Shown here piece by piece: positions 44,944 through 53,683 of a stretch of DNA of 64,000 nucleotides. Position 1 is the first letter of the stretch, and each line of letters begins with the position of its first letter. Position numbers and translations under genes: made by a program. This DNA is from Salirhabdus sp. Marseille-P4669 (GTDB taxonomy: Bacteria > Bacillota > Bacilli > Bacillales > Alkalibacillaceae). The stretch spans positions 124,001 to 188,000 of the forward strand of contig NZ_OEQK01000004.1 of the NCBI RefSeq assembly GCF_900240405.1. The letters run 5' to 3'. A model generated the notes under the pieces. The model saw nothing but the letters and a program-made list of their open reading frames with translations. It was not told the origin of the DNA and ran no database searches.

Positions 44944-46089
44944 ATGGATAAAAATAATATTCCTAAAGAGTTATTTAAACCAATAGAACGAAAAGAAGAT
45001 ACAAGCGAAAAAATCTCTCGTCCTAGTAGATCTTTTGGTCAGGATGCTAGAAGAACATTACTGAAAAATATCCCTGCTATGTTATCACTTTTTGTTCTAT
45101 TAGCAATTGTCGTGTTTAGTATCATTGGTCCTGGAATGAATGAGTATGGCTATGATGATCAAGACTTATCAAGAGCTAAAATGCCACCTCGTGTACCTGG
45201 TTTAGAAAATATTAGTTGGCTTGGCTTTGACGGTACGCTTACAGAAAAAATTGAAGGTACAGACGTGGAAGATGCTACAGAAAAGGCAATCATGCGTTTT
45301 GGAAACAAACCAGACTTTACGGATATTGAAGTAGTAGAGCAAGGCAATGGTACAAAAGGTTCTGCTGAGGTAAAGGCTACTTTCCATGCTTATGATGCAA
45401 AAGGTATGGATGACACGTATTTTTGGTTAGGTACAGATGGTCTTGGTCGTGACCAATGGACACGTATTTGGCGAGGTACAAGAATTTCATTAATTATCGG
45501 GATAGTTGCAGCACTAATCGACCTTATCATTGGGGTAACATATGGAGGTATTTCCGGATACTTTGGTGGTAGAGTGGATAGTTTTATGCAACGTATTATT
45601 GAGATACTAGTAGGTATACCTAACTTAGTCGTAATATTCTTAATGTTGATCGTACTCGATCCGGGTATAACGTCTATCATACTCGCATTAACCATTACAG
45701 GTTGGACAGGTATGGCACGTATTGTGCGGGGTGAAGTGATGAAATTGAAAAACCAAGAGTTCGTCTTGGCAGCTCAAACACTTGGAACTCCAAACAGGAA
45801 AATTATCGCAGGTCACTTATTACCTAATATGACTGGTATTATCATTATTAACACAATGTTTACCGTACCAGGAGCTATTTTCTTCGAAGCATTCTTAAGC
45901 TTTATCGGTTTAGGTATACTTCCACCAGAAGCATCATTAGGTTCCTTAATTGACTTAGGATTTGATTCCTTACGTATCTATCCTTATTTACTATTATATC
46001 CAGCAATTTTAATATCTATTATTATGATTGCATTTAACATTTTAGGTGATGGTTTACGCGATGCCTTCGACCCTAAAATGCATAAATAA
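44944..46089 (+). CDS. oppC: Oligopeptide ABC transporter permease (OppC), extended form
   Basis: A 381-residue permease, about 40-80 residues longer than common OppC. After the first membrane helix (about 40-60) there is an external insertion to about residue 165, rich in Asp/Gly/Thr. It contains LSRAKMPPRVPGLEN and TYFWLGTDGLGRDQW. The permease core follows with the EAA-type loop LKNQEFVLAAQTLGTPNRKI. Extended OppC proteins of this kind are known in Bacillaceae. A near-overlap with oppB indicates one operon. Confidence 0.92.
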   Translation: MDKNNIPKELFKPIERKEDTSEKISRPSRSFGQDARRTLLKNIPAMLSLFVLLAIVVFSIIGPGMNEYGYDDQDLSRAKMPPRVPGLENISWLGFDGTLTEKIEGTDVEDATEKAIMRFGNKPDFTDIEVVEQGNGTKGSAEVKATFHAYDAKGMDDTYFWLGTDGLGRDQWTRIWRGTRISLIIGIVAALIDLIIGVTYGGISGYFGGRVDSFMQRIIEILVGIPNLVVIFLMLIVLDPGITSIILALTITGWTGMARIVRGEVMKLKNQEFVLAAQTLGTPNRKIIAGHLLPNMTGIIIINTMFTVPGAIFFEAFLSFIGLGILPPEASLGSLIDLGFDSLRIYPYLLLYPAILISIIMIAFNILGDGLRDAFDPKMHK

Positions 46090-46106
46090 AAAGGTAGGTG
46101 TTGAAA

Positions 46107-47153
46107 ATGGAAAAATTACTAGAAGTCAAAGACCTAGCAGTATCATTTAACACCTACGGCGGTGAAGTTCAAGCTGTACGTGGTGTTAACTTCGATTTGC
46201 GTAAAGGTGAAACTTTAGCAATTGTTGGTGAGTCCGGATCAGGGAAGTCCGTTACTTCTAAAACAATAATGCGATTGTTAGCTGAACATAGTGTAATCAA
46301 AAGAGGAGAAATCCTTTTTGAAGGGGAAGACCTTACGAAAAAAAGCGAAAAACAGATGCAAAAAATCCGTGGAAGAGATATTTCGATGATTTTCCAGGAT
46401 CCAATGACATCTTTAAACCCAACATTAAAAGTGGGAACTCAAATTATGGAGCCACTTATTAAACACCAGAAAATGAGTAAGGCCAAAGCGAGAGAGCGTG
46501 CAATTGAATTGTTAGATTTAGTAGGTATTCCAAATGCAGAGCTTCGCATTAAACAATACCCACACCAATTCTCTGGTGGTATGCGTCAGCGCGTAGTTGT
46601 TGCGATTGCACTAGCATGTAATCCAAAACTTTTAATCGCCGATGAACCTACAACAGCACTTGATGTTACCATCCAAGCGCAAATTTTAGAGCTAATGAAG
46701 GACATCCAAAAGAAAATGGATAGTGCTATCATCTTCATTACTCATGACCTAGGGGTTGTTGCGAACGTAGCTGACCGTGTTGCGGTAATGTATGCAGGGA
46801 AAATTGTAGAAATTGGTACAGTAGATGAAATATTCTACAATCCAAAGCACCCATATACATGGGGATTACTTGGCTCAATGCCAACTCTTGATAGCGACGA
46901 GGATGAGTTGTTTGCTATTCCAGGAACACCACCTGATATGACAAACCCTCCTAAGGGAGATGCTTTCGCTGCAAGAAATAAATATGCTTTAGAAATTGAC
47001 ACACAGTTAGATCCACCTATGTTCAAAGTTTCTGATACGCATTATGCTGCTACATGGTTGTTACATGAAGATGCACCAAAAATTGAACCTCCTGAAGCAG
47101 TAAAACGTAGAATGAAGGGTTTTGCAGCCTCGGTTAAGGAAGGTGAAATGTAA
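46107..47153 (+). CDS. oppD: Oligopeptide ABC transporter ATP-binding protein (OppD)
   Basis: A 348-residue ABC ATPase: Walker [10 protein letters not shown]-loop [12 protein letters not shown], signature SGGMRQR, Walker [13 protein letters not shown]. The C-terminal oligopeptide-type extension ([20 protein letters not shown]) normally carries cysteines for an iron-sulphur cluster. None is visible in this tail. The ATG at 46107 has AGGTG 6 nt upstream; the in-frame GTG at 46098 overlaps that site. It ends in TAATG shared with oppF. Confidence 0.92.
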   Translation: MEKLLEVKDLAVSFNTYGGEVQAVRGVNFDLRKGETLAIVGESGSGKSVTSKTIMRLLAEHSVIKRGEILFEGEDLTKKSEKQMQKIRGRDISMIFQDPMTSLNPTLKVGTQIMEPLIKHQKMSKAKARERAIELLDLVGIPNAELRIKQYPHQFSGGMRQRVVVAIALACNPKLLIADEPTTALDVTIQAQILELMKDIQKKMDSAIIFITHDLGVVANVADRVAVMYAGKIVEIGTVDEIFYNPKHPYTWGLLGSMPTLDSDEDELFAIPGTPPDMTNPPKGDAFAARNKYALEIDTQLDPPMFKVSDTHYAATWLLHEDAPKIEPPEAVKRRMKGFAASVKEGEM

Positions 47154-48091
47154 TGGCAACAAATGAAAAACTTCTTGAAGTGAAAAACCTTAAACAGCAC
47201 TTTAAAGTTGGAAGAAAAGGTGTTGTAAAAGCGGTTGATGGTATTACATTTGATATTTACAAAGGTGAAACATTCGGATTAGTAGGGGAATCTGGTTGTG
47301 GTAAATCTACAACTGGACGCACTATTATTCGACTTTACAATGCAACTGATGGTGAAGTTATTTTTGATGGTGAAGATGTACATGGGGCTAAATCTAAGCA
47401 AGAGTTGAAAAAGTTTAATCGTAAAATGCAAATGATTTTCCAGGATCCATATTCATCCTTAAATCCTCGTAAAACAGTTTTAGATATTATTGCAGAGGGT
47501 ATTGATGTACATGGCCTTGCGAAAAATGAAAAGGAACGTAAAGAGCGTGTAGAAGAGCTACTAGAAACAGTTGGATTGAACAGAGAGCATGCGACTCGTT
47601 TTCCACATGAATTTAGTGGTGGACAACGTCAAAGAATTGGTATTGCGCGTGCTTTAGCAGTGGATCCAGAATTTATCATCGCGGATGAGCCTATTTCAGC
47701 ACTAGACGTTTCCATTCAAGCGCAAGTAGTCAACTTACTTAAAAAGCTACAAAAAGAACGTGAATTAACATATTTATTTATTGCCCATGACCTATCTATG
47801 GTTAAGTATATTAGTGACCGTATTGGGGTTATGTATATGGGACATATTGTTGAGTTGACCACGAGTGATGAACTTTACAAAAATCCAGTTCATCCATATA
47901 CAAAGTCATTACTTTCTGCAATCCCATTACCAGATCCAGATTACGAACGTAACCGTACCCGTATTGAGTACGACCCATCCGTTCATGATCAAGATGGTGA
48001 AATGACACTACGTGAAATTAAGCCTGGACATTGGGTTAGATGTACAGAGAGAGAATTCCAACAATATAAAAGAGAATTAGAAAACAATTGA
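47153..48091 (+). CDS. oppF: Oligopeptide ABC transporter ATP-binding protein (OppF)
   Basis: A 312-residue ABC ATPase, partner of OppD. Walker A is GESGCGKS, the Q-loop is MIFQDPYSSLNPRKT, the signature is SGGQRQR and Walker B is FIIADEPISALD. The C-terminal oligo_HPY segment reads NPVHPYTKSLLSAIPLPDPD, and a Cys lies in GHWVRCTERE. Its ATG overlaps the oppD stop by 1 nt. It is the last gene of oppABCDF, with a terminator 35 nt downstream. Confidence 0.94.
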   Translation: MATNEKLLEVKNLKQHFKVGRKGVVKAVDGITFDIYKGETFGLVGESGCGKSTTGRTIIRLYNATDGEVIFDGEDVHGAKSKQELKKFNRKMQMIFQDPYSSLNPRKTVLDIIAEGIDVHGLAKNEKERKERVEELLETVGLNREHATRFPHEFSGGQRQRIGIARALAVDPEFIIADEPISALDVSIQAQVVNLLKKLQKERELTYLFIAHDLSMVKYISDRIGVMYMGHIVELTTSDELYKNPVHPYTKSLLSAIPLPDPDYERNRTRIEYDPSVHDQDGEMTLREIKPGHWVRCTEREFQQYKRELENN

Positions 48092-48123
48092 TAAAATGAA
48101 AAACGAAGATAAAACGATTATGT

Positions 48124-48160
48124 AATCCTTGTGCCTTTAAAAAGTACAAGGATTTTCTTT
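48124..48160 (+). terminator. Terminator of the opp operon
   Basis: AATCCTTGT / ACAAGGATT stem with a 13-nt loop followed by T-rich sequence. Between it and the next gene (48161-48390) the DNA is very AT-rich. A TATAAT at 48359-48364 may be a -10, but no matching -35 is evident. Confidence 0.85.
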
Positions 48161-48394
48161 GTTTTCATAAATCTTAAAAGTAATGGGAGTAAACAATTTA
48201 GAACCAATTTTTTGCAATATAAGCGTTTTTTTAAGTTATACAAATACATATACGGCTTTAGTAAAATTTCGAAAGTCATTTACGCATTACTTAAACTTGT
48301 ATAAAAAAAATTCCTTAGTGAAAATTAAAAAAGTCCCCAAAAAAGTTCAAACTTCTACTATAATAGACATATAAAATAAAAAATTGGGAGTTTG

Positions 48395-49624
48395 ATGAGA
48401 TTGCAAAAACGCTGGCATCTTAGAAGTTGGATTGCTGTTTTCCTTACCTCTTTATTAACGATAACATCTTTAAATGTTGTATCTGCTGCTGAAGAAGAAA
48501 CGAAAGTCGCAAAATTGCATAATTCCATTAACTCGGGATTAACGAAAAAGGAAATTCCAGAAACAATGAAACGATTTGTTTTTGATTCTGGTTTACATTT
48601 TGAATATCCAGATGCAGTACGGGGTATTTATATTACGGGACCGACTGCAAGCACACAAAGATTCGAAAACCTTATTGAATTTGTGAATAGTACAGATTTA
48701 AACGCCATGGTTATTGACATTAAAGAAGACCATGGAAGTTTGACATTAAAAGTAGATGAGGATTCCCCATATTATGATATTTCTCAAAATTATATTGACG
48801 ATCCAAGGGCCCTTTTAGAAAGACTAGAAAAAGAAGGTATTTATCCAATTGCTCGTATCGTTGTCTTTAAGGACACGAAGCTTGCTGAAAAACGACCAGA
48901 TTTGTCATTCAAAGAAAACGGTCAAGTTTGGAAAAATAATCGTGGAGAAGCATTTGTAAATCCTTTCTTAAAAGAAGTATGGGAATATAATGTGGATATA
49001 GCTAAATTAGCTGCCGAAATGGGCTTCCAAGATATACAGTTTGATTACGTTCGTTTTGCTGAGGGATTCGAAACAAGAGACAAAGAATTAGAATATAGTC
49101 AAGGTGAATATTCAGATTTAGACATGGATCCTGTACAAAAACGTGTAAAAGCCGTTACAGACTTTGTCGCATTTGCTAGAGAAGAACTGCATAAATATGA
49201 TGTAGATGTATCCGTTGATATTTTTGGATATTCTGCTACCATACCTGAAGCACCAGGCATTGGACAAAACTTCTCTAAAATATCAGAAAATGTAGATGTC
49301 ATTTCATCCATGATTTATCCGAGTCATTGGACGAGCTATTTTGGGATCCCTTTTCCTGACAAAGAACCGTACCGTTTAGTAAAGGAATATGTGAAGGTTG
49401 AAAATGAACGATTAGGACAATTAGAAAATCCACCAGTATCGAGACCATGGATTCAAGATTTTGAAGCACCGTGGTTATATGGGGGCAGTGCGGTAACTCA
49501 ATATGGCGTTGCAGAAGTTGAAGCACAAATTCGAGCATTAAATGAAGGCGGAATCAATGAGTTCTTAATTTGGAATGCTTCGAACAAGTATACAGAAGGT
49601 GTTGATTTTACACCTTTAGATTAA
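48395..49624 (+). CDS. Putative secreted glycoside hydrolase (DUF4015)
   Basis: A 409-residue protein with a signal peptide (basic KRWHLRSW, hydrophobic core, cleavage near VSAA) and a TIM-barrel-like DUF4015 domain. Blocks are RGIYITGPTAS, MVIDIKEDHGSL, GFQDIQFDYVRFAEG, SVDIFGYSATIPEAPGIGQ, and a late EFLIWNASNKYTEGVDF. The fold is related to glycosidases of the GH13/GH5-like superfamily. Acidic residues in QFDYVRF and in the FGY strand could be catalytic. Substrate unknown, perhaps a wall or exopolysaccharide. The ATG at 48395 has GGGAG upstream; an in-frame TTG at 48392 is too close. Confidence 0.78.
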   Translation: MRLQKRWHLRSWIAVFLTSLLTITSLNVVSAAEEETKVAKLHNSINSGLTKKEIPETMKRFVFDSGLHFEYPDAVRGIYITGPTASTQRFENLIEFVNSTDLNAMVIDIKEDHGSLTLKVDEDSPYYDISQNYIDDPRALLERLEKEGIYPIARIVVFKDTKLAEKRPDLSFKENGQVWKNNRGEAFVNPFLKEVWEYNVDIAKLAAEMGFQDIQFDYVRFAEGFETRDKELEYSQGEYSDLDMDPVQKRVKAVTDFVAFAREELHKYDVDVSVDIFGYSATIPEAPGIGQNFSKISENVDVISSMIYPSHWTSYFGIPFPDKEPYRLVKEYVKVENERLGQLENPPVSRPWIQDFEAPWLYGGSAVTQYGVAEVEAQIRALNEGGINEFLIWNASNKYTEGVDFTPLD

Positions 49625-49721
49625 ATTATTGAGGTGCTACTGCTTTCCAAATTTTATGTTGGGGAGTAATTGTAGTATTTATAGTTTTTTGAGGAATATC
49701 TAGTTAGAGCATAAATTTCTT

Positions 49722-49770
49722 ACAAGCCGAAAACGGAAGCGTATTTTCTGTTTTTCGGCTTGTGTTTTTT
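49722..49770 (+). terminator. Terminator downstream of the DUF4015 gene
   Basis: ACAAGCCGAAAA stem with an internal bulge and its complement TTTTTCGGCTTGT, followed by six T. The remaining gap from 49771 to 49940 shows a small CCTGCTTCAGCAGG hairpin and one GAACTGTA motif but no gene. Confidence 0.8.
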
Positions 49771-49940
49771 CTTGTAGTGAACTGTAAATCAGTGTTATTT
49801 CTTCATGGGGTGAAGACTTCTTTTTCCAACAAGATGGTATATGATAGTACAAGCCATAACTGCCATAGGTAATTGAACCTCCTGCTTCAGCAGGCATCAT
49901 ATGCAACTCATCTTACACAGTCAATTCGTATCAACCTATT

Positions 49941-50129
49941 CTATTCTTGCTTTCTCCCACCGACCTGTTTCCAATTGGATTGAATAGTATTCGAATAATC
50001 AGTAAATACACTTTTCCGTTTCCGACCAAATATATTCTGACCGAAAAATTGCACGATGGCAGCTGAGAAGGCCGTTAGTCCGATGATGATTGCACCAAGG
50101 AGTGATAGTTCAAGAAAAAAAGATCCCAT
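49941..50129 (-). CDS. Small single-helix membrane protein (62 aa)
   Basis: MGSFFLELSLLGAIIIGLT begins an N-terminal membrane helix of about 25 residues, and a basic cytoplasmic tail (FGRKRKSVFTDYSNTIQ) follows. The ATG at 50129 has AAGGAGG correctly spaced, while the ATG 6 nt upstream abuts that site. No family recognised. It lies divergent from yjbC. Confidence 0.6.
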   Translation of the reverse strand: MGSFFLELSLLGAIIIGLTAFSAAIVQFFGQNIFGRKRKSVFTDYSNTIQSNWKQVGGRKQE

Positions 50130-50260
50130 TTCCATACCTCCTTCAATGTATAAAATTGTTTCCTCTTATTAATTATATTTTATAACAGGAACATCAAAGA
50201 AAAAAGTATTATTACTAATAATTGCCAAATTCAGTTAAAAAGACATTAAAAATGACTAAT

Positions 50261-50289
50261 TTAACAAAAGTGAAAGAGTTCGTTATAAT
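50261..50289 (+). promoter_or_regulatory. Promoter of yjbC
   Basis: TTAACA (50261-50266), exactly 17 nt, TATAAT (50284-50289), followed after about 65 nt by the yjbC start. Confidence 0.8.
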
Positions 50290-50356
50290 AAATATATGTG
50301 AAAGCATTTTCAACATGTCTAGTTGGACAATAATAAAGAACTGAAGGAGTAGTTGG

Positions 50357-50935
50357 ATGGATTGGTATGAGAAATTGAATGAGTACTTTCCTGTAGAAGA
50401 AATGAAATCAAAGGAGCATATGGAAAGGCTCTTAAAAGAAAAAGGTGATGTTTATCATAAAGACGAAGGTAAATATCATGTTTTAATGTATGCCGAGTTC
50501 GACACGTTTATTTTTATCGATTATGTATATGTTTCGAAAGAGTCAAGAGGACAGGGCATTGGTGGTAAGATAATGAAGAAGCTAAAAGAAAAAGGGAAGC
50601 CGATTATTTTAGAAGTAGAGCCCATTGATTATGAGGATAGCGATACAGAAAAACGTCTTCATTTTTATAAACGAGAAGGATTCAAGCATGCAGCATCAAT
50701 CGGGTATAAACGAAGATCACTAGCTACAAATGAAATGAACGAAATGGAAATTCTGTATTGGTCGCCGAATGATGAATCCGAGGAACAAATTTTTGAGAAA
50801 ATGAAAAAAATGTATGAAGATATTCATACGTATAAAGATAAAGAAATATATGGTAAGTCCTATCAATCTGTTGATGAAGTTCTTACTTTAAAGAAAGACG
50901 AGCAAGAGGATATTTTAAGTGAATTAGAGGATTAA
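50357..50935 (+). CDS. yjbC: GNAT-family N-acetyltransferase (YjbC)
   Basis: A 192-residue protein. It begins MDWYEKLNEYFPVEEMKSKE, nearly the same as B. subtilis YjbC. The acetyl-CoA-binding motif A is VSKESRGQGIGGKIM at about residues 55-70. An acidic C-terminal tail follows. The substrate is unknown. In B. subtilis it is co-transcribed with spx and reported to affect salt tolerance. Here a hairpin and 355 nt separate the two. AAGGAG precedes the ATG. Confidence 0.9.
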   Translation: MDWYEKLNEYFPVEEMKSKEHMERLLKEKGDVYHKDEGKYHVLMYAEFDTFIFIDYVYVSKESRGQGIGGKIMKKLKEKGKPIILEVEPIDYEDSDTEKRLHFYKREGFKHAASIGYKRRSLATNEMNEMEILYWSPNDESEEQIFEKMKKMYEDIHTYKDKEIYGKSYQSVDEVLTLKKDEQEDILSELED

Positions 50936-50991
50936 CATGAGTAATCTTCCAGCAAGTAGCTGATTTGAAAAATATATATGAAAATGAATAG

Positions 50992-51033
50992 ACTGCATGA
51001 AATCATGTTAAGTATGACTTTATGCAGTTTTTA
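50992..51033 (+). terminator. Terminator-like hairpin between yjbC and spx
   Basis: ACTGCATGAAATCAT / ATGACTTTATGCAGT stem (two mismatches) with a 7-nt loop then TTTTT. The remainder up to 51290 is AT-rich. A TATACT (51203) and a TATAAT (51238-51243) are possible -10 boxes of separate spx promoters, without clear -35 partners. Confidence 0.75.
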
Positions 51034-51290
51034 CATGCCAAAATCTCTGTAATTCAATTTTTGTTGTTCATTCGCTATTCACTTTTCGCTAATTTTCAGT
51101 TTAACTCTCTAAAAATTAGGGTATAAGTAAATAAATGAGAAAAACTTCACATAATTTATAAATTTCATCCATAAACCCCTATCGTTCTCAATAAGTTTGT
51201 AGTATACTTAATTTGTACAGTTCCAGATTAAACTTATTATAATTTAATAAGACTTATTTTTAAGATTCCTTTTTAAGGAGTGAGAGATAT

Positions 51291-51686
51291 ATGGTAACCT
51301 TATTTACATCACCAAGTTGTACGTCATGTAGAAAAGCAAGAGCTTGGTTAGAAGAGAATAATATTGAGTTTAAAGAAAGAAACATATTCTCTGAGTCGTT
51401 GACAGTAACAGAAATCAAAGAAATTCTTAGAATGACAGAAGATGGAACAGATGAGATTATTTCAACTCGTTCTAAGTCATTCCAAGAATTGGATGTGAAC
51501 TTAGATCAATTACCTTTAAAGGATCTAATAGTTCTTATTCAAAAAAATCCAGGTTTGTTACGCCGACCAATCATTCTAGATGAAAAGCGACTACAAGTTG
51601 GCTATAACGAAGATGAAATTAGACGCTTTCTTCCTAGAACTGTTCGAAACTTTCAGCTACGTGAAGCACAACGTTTAGTAAATTAA
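51291..51686 (+). CDS. spx: Transcriptional regulator Spx
   Basis: A 131-residue ArsC-family regulator that binds the RNA polymerase alpha subunit and controls the disulfide-stress response. The redox switch CTSC is Cys10-Cys13. The RPII-type [21 protein letters not shown] block and the C-terminal REAQRLVN, the ClpXP-targeting end, are intact. AAGGAGTGAG precedes the ATG. Its level is set by ClpXP with the adaptor SpxH, which is encoded 8 kb downstream. Confidence 0.96.
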   Translation: MVTLFTSPSCTSCRKARAWLEENNIEFKERNIFSESLTVTEIKEILRMTEDGTDEIISTRSKSFQELDVNLDQLPLKDLIVLIQKNPGLLRRPIILDEKRLQVGYNEDEIRRFLPRTVRNFQLREAQRLVN

Positions 51687-51687
51687 T

Positions 51688-51723
51688 AGAAACTCCGCAA
51701 ATTATCTTGCGGAGTTTCTTTTA
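51688..51723. terminator. Bidirectional terminator between spx and yjbE
   Basis: AGAAACTCCGCAA / TTGCGGAGTTTCT stem with a 6-nt loop followed by TTTT, between convergent genes. Confidence 0.92.
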
Positions 51724-51726
51724 CAA

Positions 51727-52401
51727 TTAGCTGCTTCTTACTTGTTTTTTGTCAAGTAAATGTCCTAAGAACAATACAAATAGAATGCTTACAATTGGAA
51801 TCACATAGTGAAATGCTTGGTATTGCTGAAAGAACGGTGCTAGTTGATCTTCACTTAGAATAGTCTCACCTGCAGTATAAGCTAAAATTCCTGCACCAAT
51901 ATAGACAAGTAACGGATATTTTTCCATAAAGTGAAGAATGACTTTACTTCCCCAAATAATGATGGGAACCGAGACTAATAATCCGATAATAACGAGTTCG
52001 ATGTGACCATTCGAAGCGCTGGCGATTCCAAGAACATTATCGAATCCCATAATAATGTCCGCAAAAACAATTGTCTGAATTGCAGCAATTAAGTTGTCTT
52101 TTGCCTCAACCTTCATATCATCTTCATTACTAATGATTAAGTTTAACGCAATATAAATTAACAATAGACCACCAATAAGTTTTAAGAAAGGTATTTGTAA
52201 TAAATAAACTGCAAAAGCCGTTAAAATAACTCGGATAACGATTGCTAAGCCTGTCCCGAATAAAATAGCTTTGTTTCGTTGGTGAATAGGTAAATTTCTG
52301 CTAGCAAGTGCAATGACGATGGCATTATCACCACCGAGAGCAATATCAATTCCAACAATTAACAATATGGATTTGATCGTCTCAATATCAAAAAAATCCA
52401 T
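51727..52401 (-). CDS. yjbE: TerC family membrane protein (YjbE), probable metal exporter
   Basis: A 224-residue membrane protein with seven predicted helices. The TerC motifs with acidic residues inside helices are GIDIALGGDNAIVIALA (residues 18-34) and VFADIIMGFDNVLGIA near residue 115. B. subtilis TerC proteins such as YkoY and MeeF/YceF act in manganese export, so metal export is a fair inference. I saw no yybP-ykoY riboswitch in the upstream 400 nt. GGGAGG precedes the ATG. Confidence 0.9.
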   Translation of the reverse strand: MDFFDIETIKSILLIVGIDIALGGDNAIVIALASRNLPIHQRNKAILFGTGLAIVIRVILTAFAVYLLQIPFLKLIGGLLLIYIALNLIISNEDDMKVEAKDNLIAAIQTIVFADIIMGFDNVLGIASASNGHIELVIIGLLVSVPIIIWGSKVILHFMEKYPLLVYIGAGILAYTAGETILSEDQLAPFFQQYQAFHYVIPIVSILFVLFLGHLLDKKQVRSS

Positions 52402-52816
52402 AGAAAAATCCTCCCTTAACTAGGTGACAAATCTAAGAAAATACGTTAAAATAGTACACTAATCCATTGCTAAATAGACTTATTAGAGAACCAAATAATT
52501 ATAGATTCATGAATTCATGAAGGTCAAGATACATGCTTGTCCTTTATATGTTCTATTATATATATGCTGGATTAGTATATAAAAGAATGGAAAGATAAGT
52601 GTCTTTCGTCCATTTTTCTAAGATAAAGGCATTTTTATTTTCATATTACAAAAAGTATCATAAAATACTAATAGATAAGTATAAGTTATCCTTTCTGTAG
52701 GTTATGCTTTAAGGTAGGAGATGAAAAAGGGTAATTGTTCCCTTCAAAGGAAAGTCTATAGGTAAATACCTATGATAAAGATAAATCCATAATGATTAGA
52801 AGGGAGAGAATCTCTA
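52402..52816. other. Intergenic region between yjbE and mecA
   Basis: The 415-nt divergent gap holds a self-complementary run ATTCATGAATTCATGA near 52505 and a palindrome ATAGGTAAATACCTAT at 52758-52773, about 45 nt before mecA. TAGGTAAAT-type sequence also flanks the Sm-like gene at 29.36-29.80 kb. No gene or known riboswitch is seen. Confidence 0.5.
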
Positions 52817-53515
52817 ATGGAAATCGAACGTATCAATGAAAACACAGTGAAGTTTTATATATCGTATATGGATATTGAAGATAGAGGATTTGACCGAGAG
52901 GAAATTTGGTACAACCGGGAAAAAAGCGAACAGCTTTTCTGGGACATGATGGATGAAATCAACGACGAAGAGGATTTTATCGTGGACGGTCCATTATGGA
53001 TACAAGTTCATGCCCTTGATAAAGGATTGGAAATCCTAGTCACAAAAGCGCAGCTAACAAAGGATGGAAATAAATTAGAATTTACACCAGAGGACGGTAA
53101 ATTCTTCAACTTACCAATCGATGAAAAAATGGAGTCCTTGCTAGGAAAAGACTATATACTTCATGATAAAGAAGACAATGAAGTAGAGGATGAGCTAGAT
53201 CTTGATGATGAAATGGATGATTTCTCGATCACGATTCGCTTTCAAGATATTGAGCATGTGATTCAATTGAGCCATGAAATCCATTTTGCAGAACCATTCC
53301 ACAACGAGTTATATTATTTTGATTCATCTTATTATCTGTTCATCGAATTTAAAGACGGACTACTAGACGACGATACACAAGAAAATATTTTGAGTCACGT
53401 TTTAGAATATGGTGAGGAAAGTGGTATAACGATTCACCGTTTAGAAGAATATGGTAAAGTAATATTTGCTAATCAAGCACTACAATCCATGAAGGAACAT
53501 TTTCCTAATCTTTAA
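52817..53515 (+). CDS. mecA: Adaptor protein MecA
   Basis: A 232-residue adaptor that brings ComK, ComS and other clients to ClpC(P). The N-terminal substrate-binding domain reads MEIERINENTVKFYISYMDIEDRGF. It is followed by a very acidic linker (NEVEDELDLDDEMDD) and a C-terminal ClpC-binding domain with YFDSSYYLFIEF and SIHRLEEYG-type segments. It is slightly longer than the B. subtilis protein because of the linker. AGAAGGGAGAG precedes the ATG. Confidence 0.95.
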   Translation: MEIERINENTVKFYISYMDIEDRGFDREEIWYNREKSEQLFWDMMDEINDEEDFIVDGPLWIQVHALDKGLEILVTKAQLTKDGNKLEFTPEDGKFFNLPIDEKMESLLGKDYILHDKEDNEVEDELDLDDEMDDFSITIRFQDIEHVIQLSHEIHFAEPFHNELYYFDSSYYLFIEFKDGLLDDDTQENILSHVLEYGEESGITIHRLEEYGKVIFANQALQSMKEHFPNL

Positions 53516-53522
53516 TTCATAG

Positions 53523-53556
53523 AGACATTCCCTAATACTAGGAATGTCTTATTTTT
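53523..53556 (+). terminator. Terminator of mecA
   Basis: AGACATTCC / GGAATGTCT stem with a 9-nt loop followed by T-rich sequence. Confidence 0.85.
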
Positions 53557-53683
53557 TGTGTTTCTTGAAGCATGTTGAAAGTCACAAGTTATAGTATAAT
53601 GTTGTAAGGTTGCATAATGATGAAACTCTGTGCAGCTTGAATCGTACGAATAGTTATCGCACATAAAGGAAGGTACACAAGAA

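Noticed and set aside
49700-49906. A 68-codon frame on the minus strand near the DUF4015 gene
   Set aside because: It runs through a terminator hairpin, has no good ribosome binding site and has shadow-like composition.
52402-52816. Search for a yybP-ykoY manganese riboswitch before the TerC gene yjbE
   Set aside because: None of the conserved blocks of that riboswitch could be found on the minus strand.
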